Shown here one piece after another: positions 1 through 10,876 of a stretch of DNA of 64,000 nt. The notes beneath the pieces are model-generated. The model was not told the origin of the DNA, searched no databases, and was given only the letters and a program-made list of their open reading frames with translations. The stretch is from Prosapia bicincta (taxonomy: Eukaryota > Arthropoda > Insecta > Hemiptera > Cercopidae). The position numbers and the translations under genes were made by a program. The stretch covers positions 93,890,983-93,954,982 of the forward strand of contig JBAIZL010000001.1 of assembly GCA_036971475.1 (NCBI GenBank), read 5' to 3'. How positions within the stretch are numbered: position 1 is the stretch's first letter; the number at the start of each line of letters is the position of its first letter.

Positions 1-2132
1 AGCAACTATTACGATTGTTGTTCAAACCTAAAGCAACAAATGTTAAAAAAAAGAAACATTTTCCGTCATATATATTGATGAAAAGATTTCTTGCTTAAAC
101 TAATACATCTCTATTTTCATAAGTCACCACAAAACATTTGTTCTAAACACTGGAGACTAATGTTTATTAATTTCTTTAGATTTACTGTTATTTTAGGAAT
201 AAAATTAAAAATTATGTTTATATTCATCAATGGTTATTTTAACTGGTATTACATATTTACTACTTCTGTAATTACTTTTAGACCTATATTACAAATAGTT
301 TAAAGAGACTGTTTTTACTACTATATGTATTGGATTCATTATTAGGTAATATTTTATTCTAGCTAAATATTTACCTAATTTATCAATTTACAGAATATTA
401 TTAAATGTTTATATAAAATACTTGGCAATATATTTGACTTAATTTGATCAGCATCCTTTCATCAAAATTCACTAAAAGTAAATTGAAATAAATTAAAGTT
501 ATATAAATATACCTTACCCTATTTTTAAGTGTAAGCACTTAAAGTTTAGATATAACGAAATAACAACAGTAAGACAGAATAAATCACAAAATTAAGAGGG
601 TATTATTTTATATTCCCCAAATAACAAATATTTATGCTTATGCTAAATTGTACACATGTTTTAAATGTTATTTATAGAAATCTTATTTTTTGTATCAAAT
701 AATATAGTTAAATTATCAATTTACAGATTAACTATAGAAGTTTATATTGTTTCCTTCTCAAAATATCTGTGGTAAATGGTAAATAAAATCATGATAGGCA
801 TTCATTTAGAAGGTAAAATAAAATATTAGGTAGAACACTGTAAAACAATTAGAATACCTTTATACTGTTTGGTTTAGAGAACTAAAAAGAATCATAAACA
901 CACATAGGTGTTTACTATTATCACTTAAAGATGATTATCTTTAAGTGATAATAGTAAACACAACATAATTCAGAAGTATTATAATCAGTCAAGATTATAA
1001 AAAGAAGGAAACAATACTTAAAGATCCTTGGTTAAGACAAACATTGCTGTAAAGTGAAATAAAATCGTTATATTCGCTATGAACCAATATGTAGGGTAGT
1101 CTTATGTAGTAAAATAAACTAGATAATTTGAAAGCATCGCATTAAAACAGTTTAATACACGACAATTGTTTTAAGGTTATTTTCACAATGTATTTATCAT
1201 TATTCGTAAAATATAAAACACACTTTACACTTATGTAAATCGTGCACATTAGGTTACATAAACGTAAAATAAAATAACAAATACTTTGGTAAAATATTTT
1301 ATAATATTTTCTTACTAAAGCATCTTTTAACTAAATTAGCTTCGCAATTCTCTGTCAAATCTATCTTTTACATTAGGATTTTGTTTAATTTTTAAAAGGT
1401 AATATTTTTTAAAATTTTAAGCTAAGTAACTTGAAGTCAAGGCAATAAAACCAGGTAAATCACAATAAAACAATGCTAACAAATTGAAAAACACCATTTT
1501 TAAACCACAAATATTACGTTTCAAAATCTAATTGACTCACTTTACTACTAACCAGGCTGGCGTATAATAACAATGAATTAGAAACCTATAGCGAAATAAT
1601 GTATGTACTAAGTTATCTGAAAGAGGAAAATGTAAGAGATAGAAGGAGGCAAGGGAGAAAGAGGAAGCTAAATTATTTCTAACACAGCATTCTTTTTATT
1701 GTCACGACAAAGTCTGACAGTATAAATTGTGTAACAAAAGCGAGGAATCTCTAAAATAAATAAAAGAAAGGATGAAGACATGGTGATGAAGTCCAAAATA
1801 TATAGATGAATGGCAAGGAATAATCACTAGAACTCAATGGCGGTAATATTTACCTATAGAGGTTGTACAGGAGATAAATATCATACGGATATTAGTGGGG
1901 TAGGCAACATCGACGTGTTCTAGAAAGATTTTGATGGGTATCGTTGCCAGAAGTGTCAAAGGTGTTCTTGCTGTGAAAGTTGGAGAGAAAGAAGTGGCGT
2001 TCACGATGACAATAAATAAATTATCGAAGAGGGTTATGCCTTCAATCGCGGGCCTTAAATCCTCCTCGAGGGTTATTGCTTCAGTCGAGGGTTTTAAAGG
2101 AGGAGAAGTTGGCGGTAATTAAAAAGAAGAAG
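1..2132. other. A+T-rich single-copy DNA, no gene seen
   Basis: This stretch is strongly A+T-rich with stops in all frames. The only open frames are short: a 70-codon one at 91-303 begins with TTG, and a 63-codon one at 1931-2122 begins with TTG followed at once by ATG. Neither resembles a protein family I know. A purine-rich patch lies at about 1617-1670. A perfect inverted repeat at 908-961 is listed separately. From about 1900 the base composition shifts towards G, leading into the 69-bp minisatellite. I see no promoter, splice or RNA-gene signal that I could defend. Confidence 0.6.
908..961. repeat. Perfect 25-bp inverted repeat with 4-nt loop
   Basis: Positions 908-932 are the exact reverse complement of 937-961, separated by GATT at 933-936. 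All 25 pairs match, and pairing stops at the next base on each side. The arms are about 70 percent A+T. A transcript of either strand would fold into a 25-bp hairpin. A stem this long and exact is not expected by chance here. It could be a tiny foldback element, the product of a template-switch mutation, or a small-RNA hairpin. The loop is shorter than in ordinary miRNA precursors. No flanking target duplication is evident. Confidence 0.9.
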
Positions 2133-3132
2133 GTGGTCTTGGTGGTTTCAACTGTGATACAGATGGTGGGGTTTGCGGGGATTGTAAAAACGGTGATGTA
2201 GGTGTTCTACTTGGTGATGGCCTAGATGGAGGTGGTGACGTTTGCGGGGACAGTAAACACTGAGATGTAGGTGTTCCAGTTGGGAACGGCAAAAATAAAT
2301 TTAGTGGCGTCTGCAGTGATGGTGGGGGAAGGTGATCCGGCTGGGTATGAGGGTGATAGAGATGGTGACATTCGAGGGGATAGTAAGGACGGTGAAATTC
2401 CTCCTGGGTACGGCGGCAATTCAAATGGCGGCGTTAGTGGTGATAGTAAATATGGTGGTGAAGATGTTCCTGCTGGGTACGGCTGAGGTAGAGGTGGGGG
2501 AGTTTTCGTGGTAGTTCAAGACAGAGATGAAGGTGTTCCTACTGGAGATGACTGTGATAAGAGTGGTGGCGTTAGCGGTGATATGTTGGCGTAGGTGCTT
2601 CAGCTGGGTACGACTGAGATAGAGGTGATGTCGTTTTCAAGGACACTAAGAACGGTGATGAAGGAGTTCCTGCTGGGGAATGCGGTGATAGAAGTGAATG
2701 CGTTAGTGGTGATAGTAAATATCGTAGTGAAGGTGTTCCTGATGAGTGAGGCAGAGAAGGAGATGGTGGTGTTTGTGGGGACAGTAAGGATAGTGATGAC
2801 GGTGGTCCTGCCGGTGGTGGCAGAGTTTGTGAAGACAGTAAAGACGGTGGTACAAGGATTCCTGCTGGGGACAGGGGAGATAGTGGTATTGGAACTTCCG
2901 GTAAAAATAGAGATGGTGGTGAAAGTGTTCCTACTGAAAATTGCTGAGATAGAGATGGTAGCGTTTGCGGAGGTAGTAAGGACGATGGTGAAGGTGTCCT
3001 ATGTCGGGACGGCTGAGATAGAGGTGGTGATGACGCTTGTGGTGACACTAACGAAGATGACGGTGTTCGTTCCAGAAACGGTTGTGACTGTGCATGCGGT
3101 AATGGCGTTGGTGAGGGGTTTGTTGACTCTAA
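2133..3132. repeat. 69-bp G-skewed minisatellite, about 14 degenerate copies
   Basis: A GTGTTCCTGCTGGG-like core recurs at about 2202, 2271, 2332, 2395, 2464, 2533, 2595, 2664, 2733, 2802, 2856, 2925, 2994 and 3063. Most steps are exactly 69 bp, and the exceptions (54 to 63) are units with small deletions. Copies are clearly diverged. The plus strand is rich in G and GGT and poor in C, in sharp contrast to the A+T-rich surroundings. Since 69 bp is 23 codons, minus-strand frames stay open: one of 194 codons at 2572-3156 reads as a Ser/Pro/Leu-rich 23-residue repeat, but it starts at TTG and has no recognisable domain. The matching plus-strand Gly/Asp-rich frame has a TGA in many units. It may be a decayed repeat exon or simply a minisatellite. 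I cannot tell which. Confidence 0.85.
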
Positions 3133-3331
3133 AATCGTTGATGTGACTGAAACCAAAGACGGTAAACCTGGCGGTGATAACAGTCATTGTGGTGGTGAAG
3201 ACGGTGTTGATGTCACTGGTGATTGTGGTGGTGACGGTTTTGTTGGTGAGGCCATTATTCACAGAAAATGTCTTGAAACAGGTGATCGTCTCTATCTTGA
3301 TAAGGTAAATGCTGGTGATGAAATATGCTAA
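3133..3331. other. GGTGGT-rich flank of the 69-bp minisatellite
   Basis: The G skew and GGT/GAT-rich composition continue past the last recognisable 69-bp unit without a clear period, then end abruptly near 3331 where the sequence returns to A+T-rich DNA. A plus-strand Gly/Asp-rich frame and a minus-strand Thr-rich frame are open here, but both begin at non-ATG codons and look compositional. Confidence 0.5.
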
Positions 3332-4918
3332 TTTATAACATAAATGTATGACGTTTTGTTGTCAGTGGCGGTAAACGTGGTGAAGATGGCTGGAATTATT
3401 CACACATTTATACATTTTCAATAATTTAAATACTGATTTTAAAACAGCAAAATGTTTTTATAAGATACCACATTTTGGTGTTATGATTACCAAACTCATT
3501 CAGGTAGTTATGAAAATTATTATACTTCATGAGATTATGAGTTCTCAAGATTTAAAAACAAATTTTGGTATGATCAAATATATAGCAATGCCTATTTTAC
3601 GTAAATAGGGGAAACTTTTTTTTAATTTCTAATCTATCATATAAAACTGAATATTGTTTTTTATATTCCAAAGTTAGTCTCTATATTACTCGTCTGATGA
3701 ATTTGTTGTCCGCATGCACGCGTAGTTTTCTGAAATACTACTAACTTATATATATCTACTTTAGGCGCTCAATCACTAATGTTTCTTTGTTATCCTATGA
3801 AATTAAAACTTTAGTGATTTTCCCTCCGCAAGAACTCTATTCAATTAGATCAATCGTTTTACAATAGACGCGTAGCGTTTCTCTGATTGAATTTTGGTTT
3901 TCTCATATTGGTTTATACTAAACATCTGATGAAATTTGCTTTTTTAAAATGAATTCGCATTATTCGTACCACATGTAACTTTATTTGTCCAAACGACAAG
4001 CTATCAACAGCTTAAAAAAGAACAAAAGCCATCGTAAGTTTCATTAAATAGATAAGCACCATTCAAGATACGTTTCAAAACAGATAAGGCTGGATAACGT
4101 TCAAGACACTGGTCCTTTGCCTGAAAAAGGGGTATTAGACACTGTTCATGTAGGCCTACGCACGGCTCCAGTCCTTCAATAAACATTTCCTTTCTTTCTT
4201 TGAAGTGCATTATTGCGCATGCTACATAAATTACTAGTTATTTAATGAACACAAACTTTCGGATACCTGTCAATATATTTCAGTATTGTTCTACCCCTAA
4301 ATCTTATTTACAGTAAACTAACTAAACTCTTTATTTTACCAAAAATGAAAGATGGAAAATGCAGGGGAATGGGTATTGGAGCAGCATTTTCAAGAGGGTT
4401 ACCAAAGTTTAATGAATTAGTAAATGTGTAACAGATACCACCACACTCACTGAACCTTCCAACATTTTGTTTACAAAACTATTTTACAGACGTCTATGTG
4501 CCTTAATGAATACGCCCCTACTATGTTTTAAAATCTTCATAAGTATATGAAGTGTTACGTACCCCAAAAAATATCTAAAAATTATGTTCTATACTAAATG
4601 AATGTATTGCCTTCGACACAAGCAGTATCGTCTCACAAATTACCCCAAAGAAGTTAAATAAATACCAAAAAAATATCAGAGACTTTCAAACAGACTATAA
4701 AATAGAAAAATAAACATATAATGTTATAAACTGACAGTTATAAAGGATTATGAAAAAAGGAAACAAAATCAATTGGTGTACCTAATTTCTGTACCAACCT
4801 GACCTCATTTAAAGTTAATCAAATATGTCATTAAAATAACAATGAAGTCTATATTTCATTGAATTATAATAGACGTGGAAAATAATAATCTATAATTTGC
4901 TTTCAACCGTGACTTTTC
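3332..4918. other. A+T-rich single-copy DNA, one weak short frame
   Basis: Apart from a 68-codon minus-strand frame at 4004-4210, listed separately, this stretch holds only A+T-rich sequence with frequent stops. I saw no repeat structure, TIR pair or RNA gene in it. Confidence 0.5.
4004..4210 (-). CDS. Possible small ORF or exon fragment, unknown
   Basis: This 68-codon frame starts with a true ATG, unlike the other open frames in the window that I checked. Its composition is not repetitive: it holds mixed charged, hydrophobic and five cysteine residues, including GLEPCVGLHEQC and QAKDQCLERYP. I do not recognise a family, signal peptide or domain. It sits alone in non-coding DNA. It could be an exon, a fragment of a decayed transposon gene, or chance, and chance is the most likely. 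No neighbouring frame extends it. Confidence 0.12.
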   Translation of the reverse strand: MHFKERKEMFIEGLEPCVGLHEQCLIPLFQAKDQCLERYPALSVLKRILNGAYLFNETYDGFCSFLSC

Positions 4919-5304
<386 letters not shown>

Positions 5305-5311
<7 letters not shown>

Positions 5312-5385
5312 GAGTCTCGATAAACCGATTGTAATTGGGACCGAGACCCCTCTAACTAACGGGAACTCGGATACGTTTCTGTGCA
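5305..5385. mobile_element. Possible pogo/Tigger-like transposon end
   Basis: Immediately after the CA tract the sequence reads CAGAGTAGAGTCTCGATAA and continues with ACCGA, GGGACCGAGACC and CTCGGATA. This resembles the AGTCTCGATTA...CCGA and TCGGATAATCG theme found at the ends of many pogo/Tigger-like (Tc1/mariner superfamily) elements in animals. That resemblance is from memory. I looked for the inverted partner up to 9.1 kb and did not find it, and no flanking TA duplication is visible because the CA tract abuts the end. If real, it is a truncated remnant. Confidence 0.3.
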
Positions 5386-5460
5386 TTAGAAGAAAATTGG
5401 AGATTTAATTAACCCTATTACTATAACTAAAAATGCACTAAATACGTTTGTAGAACTTTA
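5386..5460. other. A+T-rich spacer before the 50-bp minisatellite
   Basis: Short A+T-rich stretch between the possible transposon end and the 50-bp repeat. It may be interior sequence of the same remnant. No other structure seen. Confidence 0.4.
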
Positions 5461-6294
5461 TACGAACATTTCTTGGAAGCCTGACTCATTTCCTTTGCAT
5501 ACCGTATTGATATAAACATTTTTTGGAAACACGACTCATTTTCTTTGCATACCGTGTGAGCATAAACATATCTTGGGCGTCCGGCTCATTTTCTTTGGAT
5601 ACTGTATGCTATAAACATTTCTTGAAAGCACGACTCATTTTCTGTGCATACCGTATGCTTTAAACATTTTTTTTGGAAGCACGACTCATTTTCGTTATAT
5701 ACCGTGTGGCTATAAACATATCTTGAAATCACGACTTATTTTCTTTGCACACCGTGTAGCTATAAATATATCTCTGAAGTCTGGCTCTTTTTCTTTGCAT
5801 ACCGTATGGCTATGAACATTTCTTGGAAGCCTGACTCTTTTCCTTTGCATACCATATTGATATAAACAGATCTTGGAAACCCGACTTGGATACCCACTTT
5901 TTTGCTTACCGTATGGCTGTAAACATTTTTTGGAAGCACGACTCATTTTCTTTGCATACCGTGTAGCTATAAATATATCTTTGAAGTCGGGCTCTTTTTC
6001 TTTGCATACAGTATGGCTATTAACATTTCTTGGAAGCCCGACTCATTTTCTTTGCATACCATGTGGCTATAAATATATCTTTGAAGTCTGGTTAATTTTT
6101 TTGCATACCGTATGCTATAAACATTTCTTGAAAGCCCGACTCATTTCCTTTGGATACCCTATGGCTATAAACATTTTTTTGGAAGAACGACTCATTTTCT
6201 TTGCATATCGTGAGGGTATAAATATATCTTTGAAGCCTGGCTCATTTCCTTTTCATATCGTAGGGCTATAAACATTTCTTGGAAGCCCGAATCA
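5461..6294. repeat. 50-bp minisatellite, about 17 copies
   Basis: The motif TTTGCATACCGTATGGC recurs with steps of 50 bp (49-51), with one 57-bp step near 5851-5908. ACCG-equivalent positions are 5501, 5551, 5601, 5650, 5701, 5751, 5801, 5851, 5908, 5958, 6008, 6058, 6107, 6156, 6207 and 6257. Two linked subtypes alternate irregularly. One has CCGTAT with AAACATTTCTTGGAAGC, the other has CCGTGT with AAATATATCTTTGAAGT. This correlated variation implies that blocks of more than one unit were amplified. Frames that stay open across it start at non-ATG codons and follow from the repeat. Confidence 0.92.
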
Positions 6295-7195
6295 TAATGC
6301 TATTTCAAAATAATAGGCTCAAATAGAAATAGGCTGGAATTTAACGAAGGCTCGAAATATCGGGAATGTGGGCAAAGTATAGCTGTCATTACCAGACACC
6401 CCACAATTGTATTTATAGAAAAAAACCTTTAAACAACGTTTTTAAAATTGTTTTAAGAGTCACTAGCTTAAGGTTGAAAATATGAAGGAGGTGTTGTTTC
6501 ATGCTTGTTATACACCCGTGTCAATACTCATCCGTAGTGTTCATGGTGACCTGAAAAGCCCTTCCGCGGTGTCAAAACACTACCTGACCTTCGAAAATTT
6601 TCAACAACACTAATAATCGCCACGTAACAAGGCGGATGATTGTGAAATTGTTCCTGACAACGTGTCAGTGTGTGACACTTGATTCACTCGCACGTCCTAT
6701 TCCAAATGAGCGAAAATAATATCCTGCGATAAAGGTTTTCTCTGCAGTAGCCTAGCACCATATCAGCAAAAACTAACCGCAAATGTAATACGTCAACACG
6801 AATATGCGGCAACAATCAAAAGTCGCCACAGCTGATCGAGAAGGCAACTACAGCTGATTCAGTTTCAGTACTGTTTATTTTGGCGTACGGTATAACAAAA
6901 TGTTCCACAGTTCTGTTGCAGGTCTACAAAAACGCATCCTGTGAGTTCACGTAGCTCCAGAGGAAATAATATTTTTACATTTCACATCCGTTACAGTTTG
7001 TAGTAGGGAGCAGGGTACGAATTGCATGGCACTCCACTCATACATTCATTAACAAGGTGTTTGTAAAATAGCTCCTTTTTTTTAACAAAATGACACCTAG
7101 CACCCCTAGGTTTGTTCCTGACAGGGTCTATTTCTTTTACATCTCGTTCTTCATGCTACATTTAACTGGCCGTTTTATTCAACTATCGTCTGATT
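6295..7195. other. Single-copy DNA, nothing recognised
   Basis: This 0.9-kb stretch is less A+T-rich than the left end of the window. I see no long frame, RNA gene or TIR pair. Small direct and inverted motifs occur (for example GTGTCA/TGACAC near 6665) but are too short to mean anything alone. Confidence 0.5.
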
Positions 7196-7203
7196 ATCTA
7201 TAC
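7196..7203. repeat. Left 8-bp target site duplication of hAT element
   Basis: ATCTATAC directly precedes the left terminal inverted repeat and is repeated exactly at 8293-8300. Eight base pairs is the standard hAT target duplication length. Confidence 0.93.
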
Positions 7204-8292
7204 CAGGGGCTCCCAGCCTGAGGTACGCTTACACCCGGGGGTACGTAGAAGTCTTATCCAGTATACGTAGAATACCAGTAATGCGGACATCAATACTTCA
7301 CACTTTAGACATGAAACAAATACTAGTAGGTGCGATGTTTGTGTGCGACTGAAAGCACAGAATAGAATAGCGATGGGAAACATCTATTGCAGATTTAGAT
7401 GAACAATACAAATGCAGGAATGGTTCAAAATTGAGTCTATGGTAAAGAAGAATGCAGTTTTAGGAATCTTGCCTTATGCAGAACCAGTGGGAAGTTTTTG
7501 ACGCACTTAGTTTCTTGATGGAGAACAATCTCAAACTCTGAAGAAATGAACTGTGATATTGTATCACATTTAAAAGCACTTTAACCATCATTCAGGAGGT
7601 AATTTTTAGAGCGAAATTGGGAAGACAACTGGACTTCAAATCCCTTTCATCTCCAATATTTTAAGTAAGCATCTAACTTGCCAGTCTAGGACAAAGAGGC
7701 ATTGAAATTTCAACAGATTCATCTCTGCTTTCCGAGTTTAAACACGCACATCTGAAAGTGTCAGCGACAAAGTCCTGAATCGTTTGTTGCCTTTTACAGG
7801 CTCAGTGTTTGTAAAGAGAGCATTTTCACCTTAAGCCTTTATTAAGAATATACAGGGAAATAAACTTGATTCCGCTTCAGATTTAAGGCTATACCTTTCA
7901 TCATTCCATCCAGATTTTAAAGGATCCTAGTAAGAAGAAATAACCTTAATGTCCAAAAAAATCCTTGAGATTTATTTTTTCACTTTGAATACAAAACGTT
8001 CTTTAGTTTCAGATTTTGTTTGAGTAATATGTATTCGAGTTCAATTAAGTATTGTTTTCTGGCTTTTGTTAAATAAACTTAGTGGTTTTTATTTTTGTTA
8101 TGTTTAATTTGTACCTACTAGTATAAGTAAAAATTAAAACCAATTCTATAAATGGTTATTAGTAATTCTGATAAAACTAATAGTAATAAGTATCAATAGT
8201 AATTCCCTAATCCACGTCGAGGAATAGGGGGTACTTTTCGTTGGAAAAACGTTTTTAGAGGTACGTGATTTGAAAAAGGTTGGGAATCACTG
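7204..8292 (+). mobile_element. hAT DNA transposon, 1089 bp, degenerate
   Basis: The left end reads CAGGGGCTCCCAGCCTG (7204-7220). The right end, reverse-complemented, reads CAGTGATTCCCAACCTTTTT (8273-8292), and 12 of the first 17 positions agree. CAGNGNTTCCCAACC is the classic end of the hAT superfamily (Charlie/ZBED-type). A perfect 8-bp duplication, ATCTATAC, flanks the element. Subterminal GGTACG and GGGGGTAC motifs occur near both ends. The interior carries broken pieces of a hAT transposase on the plus strand, listed separately. At 1.1 kb it is far shorter than an autonomous hAT of usually 2.5 to 4 kb, so it is an internally deleted, inactive copy that probably moved with transposase from elsewhere. 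The intact duplication suggests that it has stayed in place since insertion. Confidence 0.92.
7555..7930 (+). pseudogene. hAT transposase C-terminal remnant
   Basis: Two plus-strand segments match what I know of the C-terminal part of ZBED5-like hAT transposases. The first, at 7618-7647, reads WEDNWTSNPF, similar to the W...NPF motif upstream of the dimerisation region. The second, at 7868-7921, reads DSASDLRLYLSSFHPDFK, similar to the DLRLxLS...PD motif at the protein's end. The two lie in different frames, and stops interrupt both, including TAA around 7831 and TAG at about 7927. The N-terminal BED finger and the catalytic core are not recognisable. The family match is from memory of the motifs and was not searched. 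Confidence 0.6.
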
Positions 8293-8300
8293 ATCTATAC
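8293..8300. repeat. Right 8-bp target site duplication of hAT element
   Basis: ATCTATAC follows the right TIR and is identical to 7196-7203. Confidence 0.93.
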
Positions 8301-9140
8301 AAAGAGATAAATTGACCGTACACGGTGAATCAATCTTGAATTCATCAGGTTGCAGTAGGGTAAGACGTGGTAGGATCTTGAGAGCTGCTCTGATAGCTGG
8401 GCCAGTAACTGGGGGTATTTCCCTCTCTCCACCACTTTCGAATATTGTGGTGAATATTAATTATCGATTAATGTATTTACGGCCTTATTCTCACGAGATT
8501 TTTGAAATAGTCTTCCCCATATTGACATTGATAAAATTGGAAATAAGACGGGTCTTGAATTCGAGTAAATACGGTATTTTATTCACCAATTACGAATGAA
8601 AATAAGGAATAAAAATAACCTTGTTCCTGGTAAGACCCTTTTGGTAATTTTTCATAGGCGAAATGTAATAATTTAATATTTTATAAAAAAATGTTTATGA
8701 AATACTCATTGTACTAAAAATAACAGATTTATCATTTATAAATATTCGTTGTATTTAGGACCACACTATAGAATCAAAACTCTTTTGTTGAATAAAAATA
8801 CGGTTGATTCAGAGCCAAGAATACTTATTTATTAAAAATTAGGTAACCTTTCGACAACTATATTGTCATTACTAGACCAGATGTCTAGTAATGATTTATT
8901 TGATTTCTATCTAATTATATTGACAGGTCATATTACAGATATATATTTATACACACATAGTTAACCACATTGTGAGGTTGAATGAGGACCTGTTATTAAT
9001 TTTCTATTCATCTATGTTGTTTTTGTAAATAATTTATGATTTTTGTGTATTGCTATTGTTAAATTAGTTTTGTTTTGTGTTCTTTTATTTTTTATTAAGA
9101 ATTTGTATTGCTAAATATAATTGGAACATTGGATTGTGCG
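8301..9140. other. A+T-rich flank between hAT element and satellite A
   Basis: Contains a 95-codon frame (8312-8599) that starts with TTG and resembles nothing I know, and a perfect stem-loop (8866-8894, listed separately). From about 9000 it becomes very T-rich on the plus strand, somewhat like the T-rich half of the 158-bp unit, before the array begins. Confidence 0.5.
8866..8894. repeat. Perfect 12-bp stem-loop
   Basis: TCATTACTAGAC (8866-8877), the loop CAGAT, then GTCTAGTAATGA (8883-8894), an exact inverted repeat. On the minus strand it is followed by CAATATAGTTGTCGAAAGG. This resembles a GACAATATAGTTGTCGAAAC-type motif that I associate with dispersed retroelement sequences in invertebrate genomes. 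That association is uncertain. Confidence 0.75.
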
Positions 9141-10087
9141 TAAATTTCAAGAGGCTGTTGGCGTTAAATGATGAGAGGTTTAGAAATGTTTTTGACACAA
9201 TTTAATTAATTGTTTTATAGATTTTATTATCATGAACCGTCACGGTTTATAGTATGTTTTTATTTATTTATTTTGATTATTTGTGTTGTTTGTATGTCTA
9301 CATTTCAAGAGGCTGTTGGCGTTAAATGATGAGAGGTTTAGAAATGTTTTTGACACAATTTAATTAATTGTTTTATAGATTTTATTATCATGAACCGTCA
9401 CGGTTTATAGTATGTTTTTATTTATTTATTTTGATTATTTGTGTTGTTTGTATGTCTACATTTCAAGAGGCGGTTGACGTTAAATGATAAGAGGTTTAGA
9501 AATGTTTTGACACAATTTAATTAATTGTTTTATAGATTTTATATCATGAACCGTCACGGTTTATAGTATGTTTTTATTTATTTATTTTGATTATTTGTGT
9601 TGTTTGTATGTCTACATTTCGAGAGGCTGTTGACGTTAAATGATAAGAGGTTTGGAAATGTTTTTGACACAATTTAATTAATTGTTTTATAGATTTTATT
9701 ATCATGAACCGTCACGGTTTATAGTATGTTTTTATTTATTTATTTTGATTATTTGTGTTGTTTGTATGTCTACATTTCAAGAGGCTGTTGACGTTAAATG
9801 ATGAGAGGTTTAGAAACGTTTTTGACACATATTAATTAATTGTTTTATAGATTTAATTATCATGAAACGTCACGGTTTATAGTATGTTTTATTTATTTAT
9901 TTTGATTATTTGTGTTGTTTGTATGTCTACATTTCGAGAGGCTGTTGACGTTAAATGATAAGAGGTTTGGAAATGTTTTTGACACAATTTAATTAATTGT
10001 TTTATAGATTTTATTATCATGAACCGTCACGGTTTATAGTATGTTTTTATTTATTTATTTTGATTATTTGTGTTGTTTGTATGTCTA

Positions 10088-10876
10088 CATTTCAAGAGGC
10101 TGTTGACGTTAAATGATGAGAGGCTTAGAAATGTTTTTGACACATATTAAATAATTGTTTTATACATTTTATTATCATGAACCGTCACGGTTTATAGTAT
10201 GTTTTTACTTATCTATTTTGATTATTTGTGTTGTTTGTATGTCTACATTTCAAGAGGCTGTTGACGTTAAATGATGAGAGGTTTAGAAATGTTTTTGACA
10301 CATTTTAATTAATTGTTGTATTGATTTTATTATCATGAACCGTCAAGGTTTATAGTATGTTTTTATTTATTTATTTTGATTATTTGTGTTGTTTGTATGT
10401 CTACATTTCAAGAGGCTGTTGACGTTAAATGATGAGAGGTTTAGAAACGTTTTTGACACATATTAATTAATTGTTTTATAGATTTAATTATCATGAAACG
10501 TCACGGTTTATAGTATGTTTTATTTATTTATTTTGATTATTTGTGTTGTTTGTATGTCTACATTTCAAGAGGCTGTTGACGTTAAATGATGAGAGGCTTA
10601 GAAATGTTTTTGACACATATTAAATAATTGTTTTATAGATTTTATTATCATGAACCGTCACCGTTTATAGTATGTTTTTATTTATTTATTTTGATTATTT
10701 GTGTTGTTTGTATGTCTACATTTCAAGAGGCTGTTGACGTTAAATGATAAGAGGTTTAAAAATGTTTTTGACACAATTTAATTAATTGTTTTATAGATTT
10801 TATTATCATGAACCGTCACGGCTTATAGTATGTTTTTATTTATTTATTTTGATTATTTGTGTTGTTTGTATGTCTA
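10088..10876. repeat. Satellite A 5-unit higher-order block, copy 1 (789 bp)
   Basis: Five consecutive 158-bp units with distinctive variants (GGCTTAG with TATACATTTT; TTGTATTGATT with CGTCAAGG; AAACG with GATTTAATT; GGCTTAG with CGTCACCG; TTTAAAAATG with CACGGCTTA) recur in the same order 789 bp later. Confidence 0.88.

Noticed and set aside
91..303. A 70-codon open frame at the left edge
   Set aside because: TTG start and a Phe/Ile/Lys-rich composition expected from A+T-rich non-coding DNA.
2572..3156. A 194-codon Ser/Pro-rich protein gene
   Set aside because: It has a non-ATG start, is confined to the minisatellite, and is open mainly because the unit is 69 bp. Kept only as a possibility under the repeat.
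5710..6271. Open frames of 78 and 132 codons
   Set aside because: They lie inside the 50-bp minisatellite. The 132-codon frame starts at TTG, and opposite-strand frames overlap, as expected from a repeat.
6650..6700. GTGTCA/TGACAC inverted repeat
   Set aside because: A 6-bp stem is expected by chance in a window this long.
8312..8599. A 95-codon open frame right of the hAT element
   Set aside because: TTG start, no recognisable similarity, and A+T-rich filler composition at its end.
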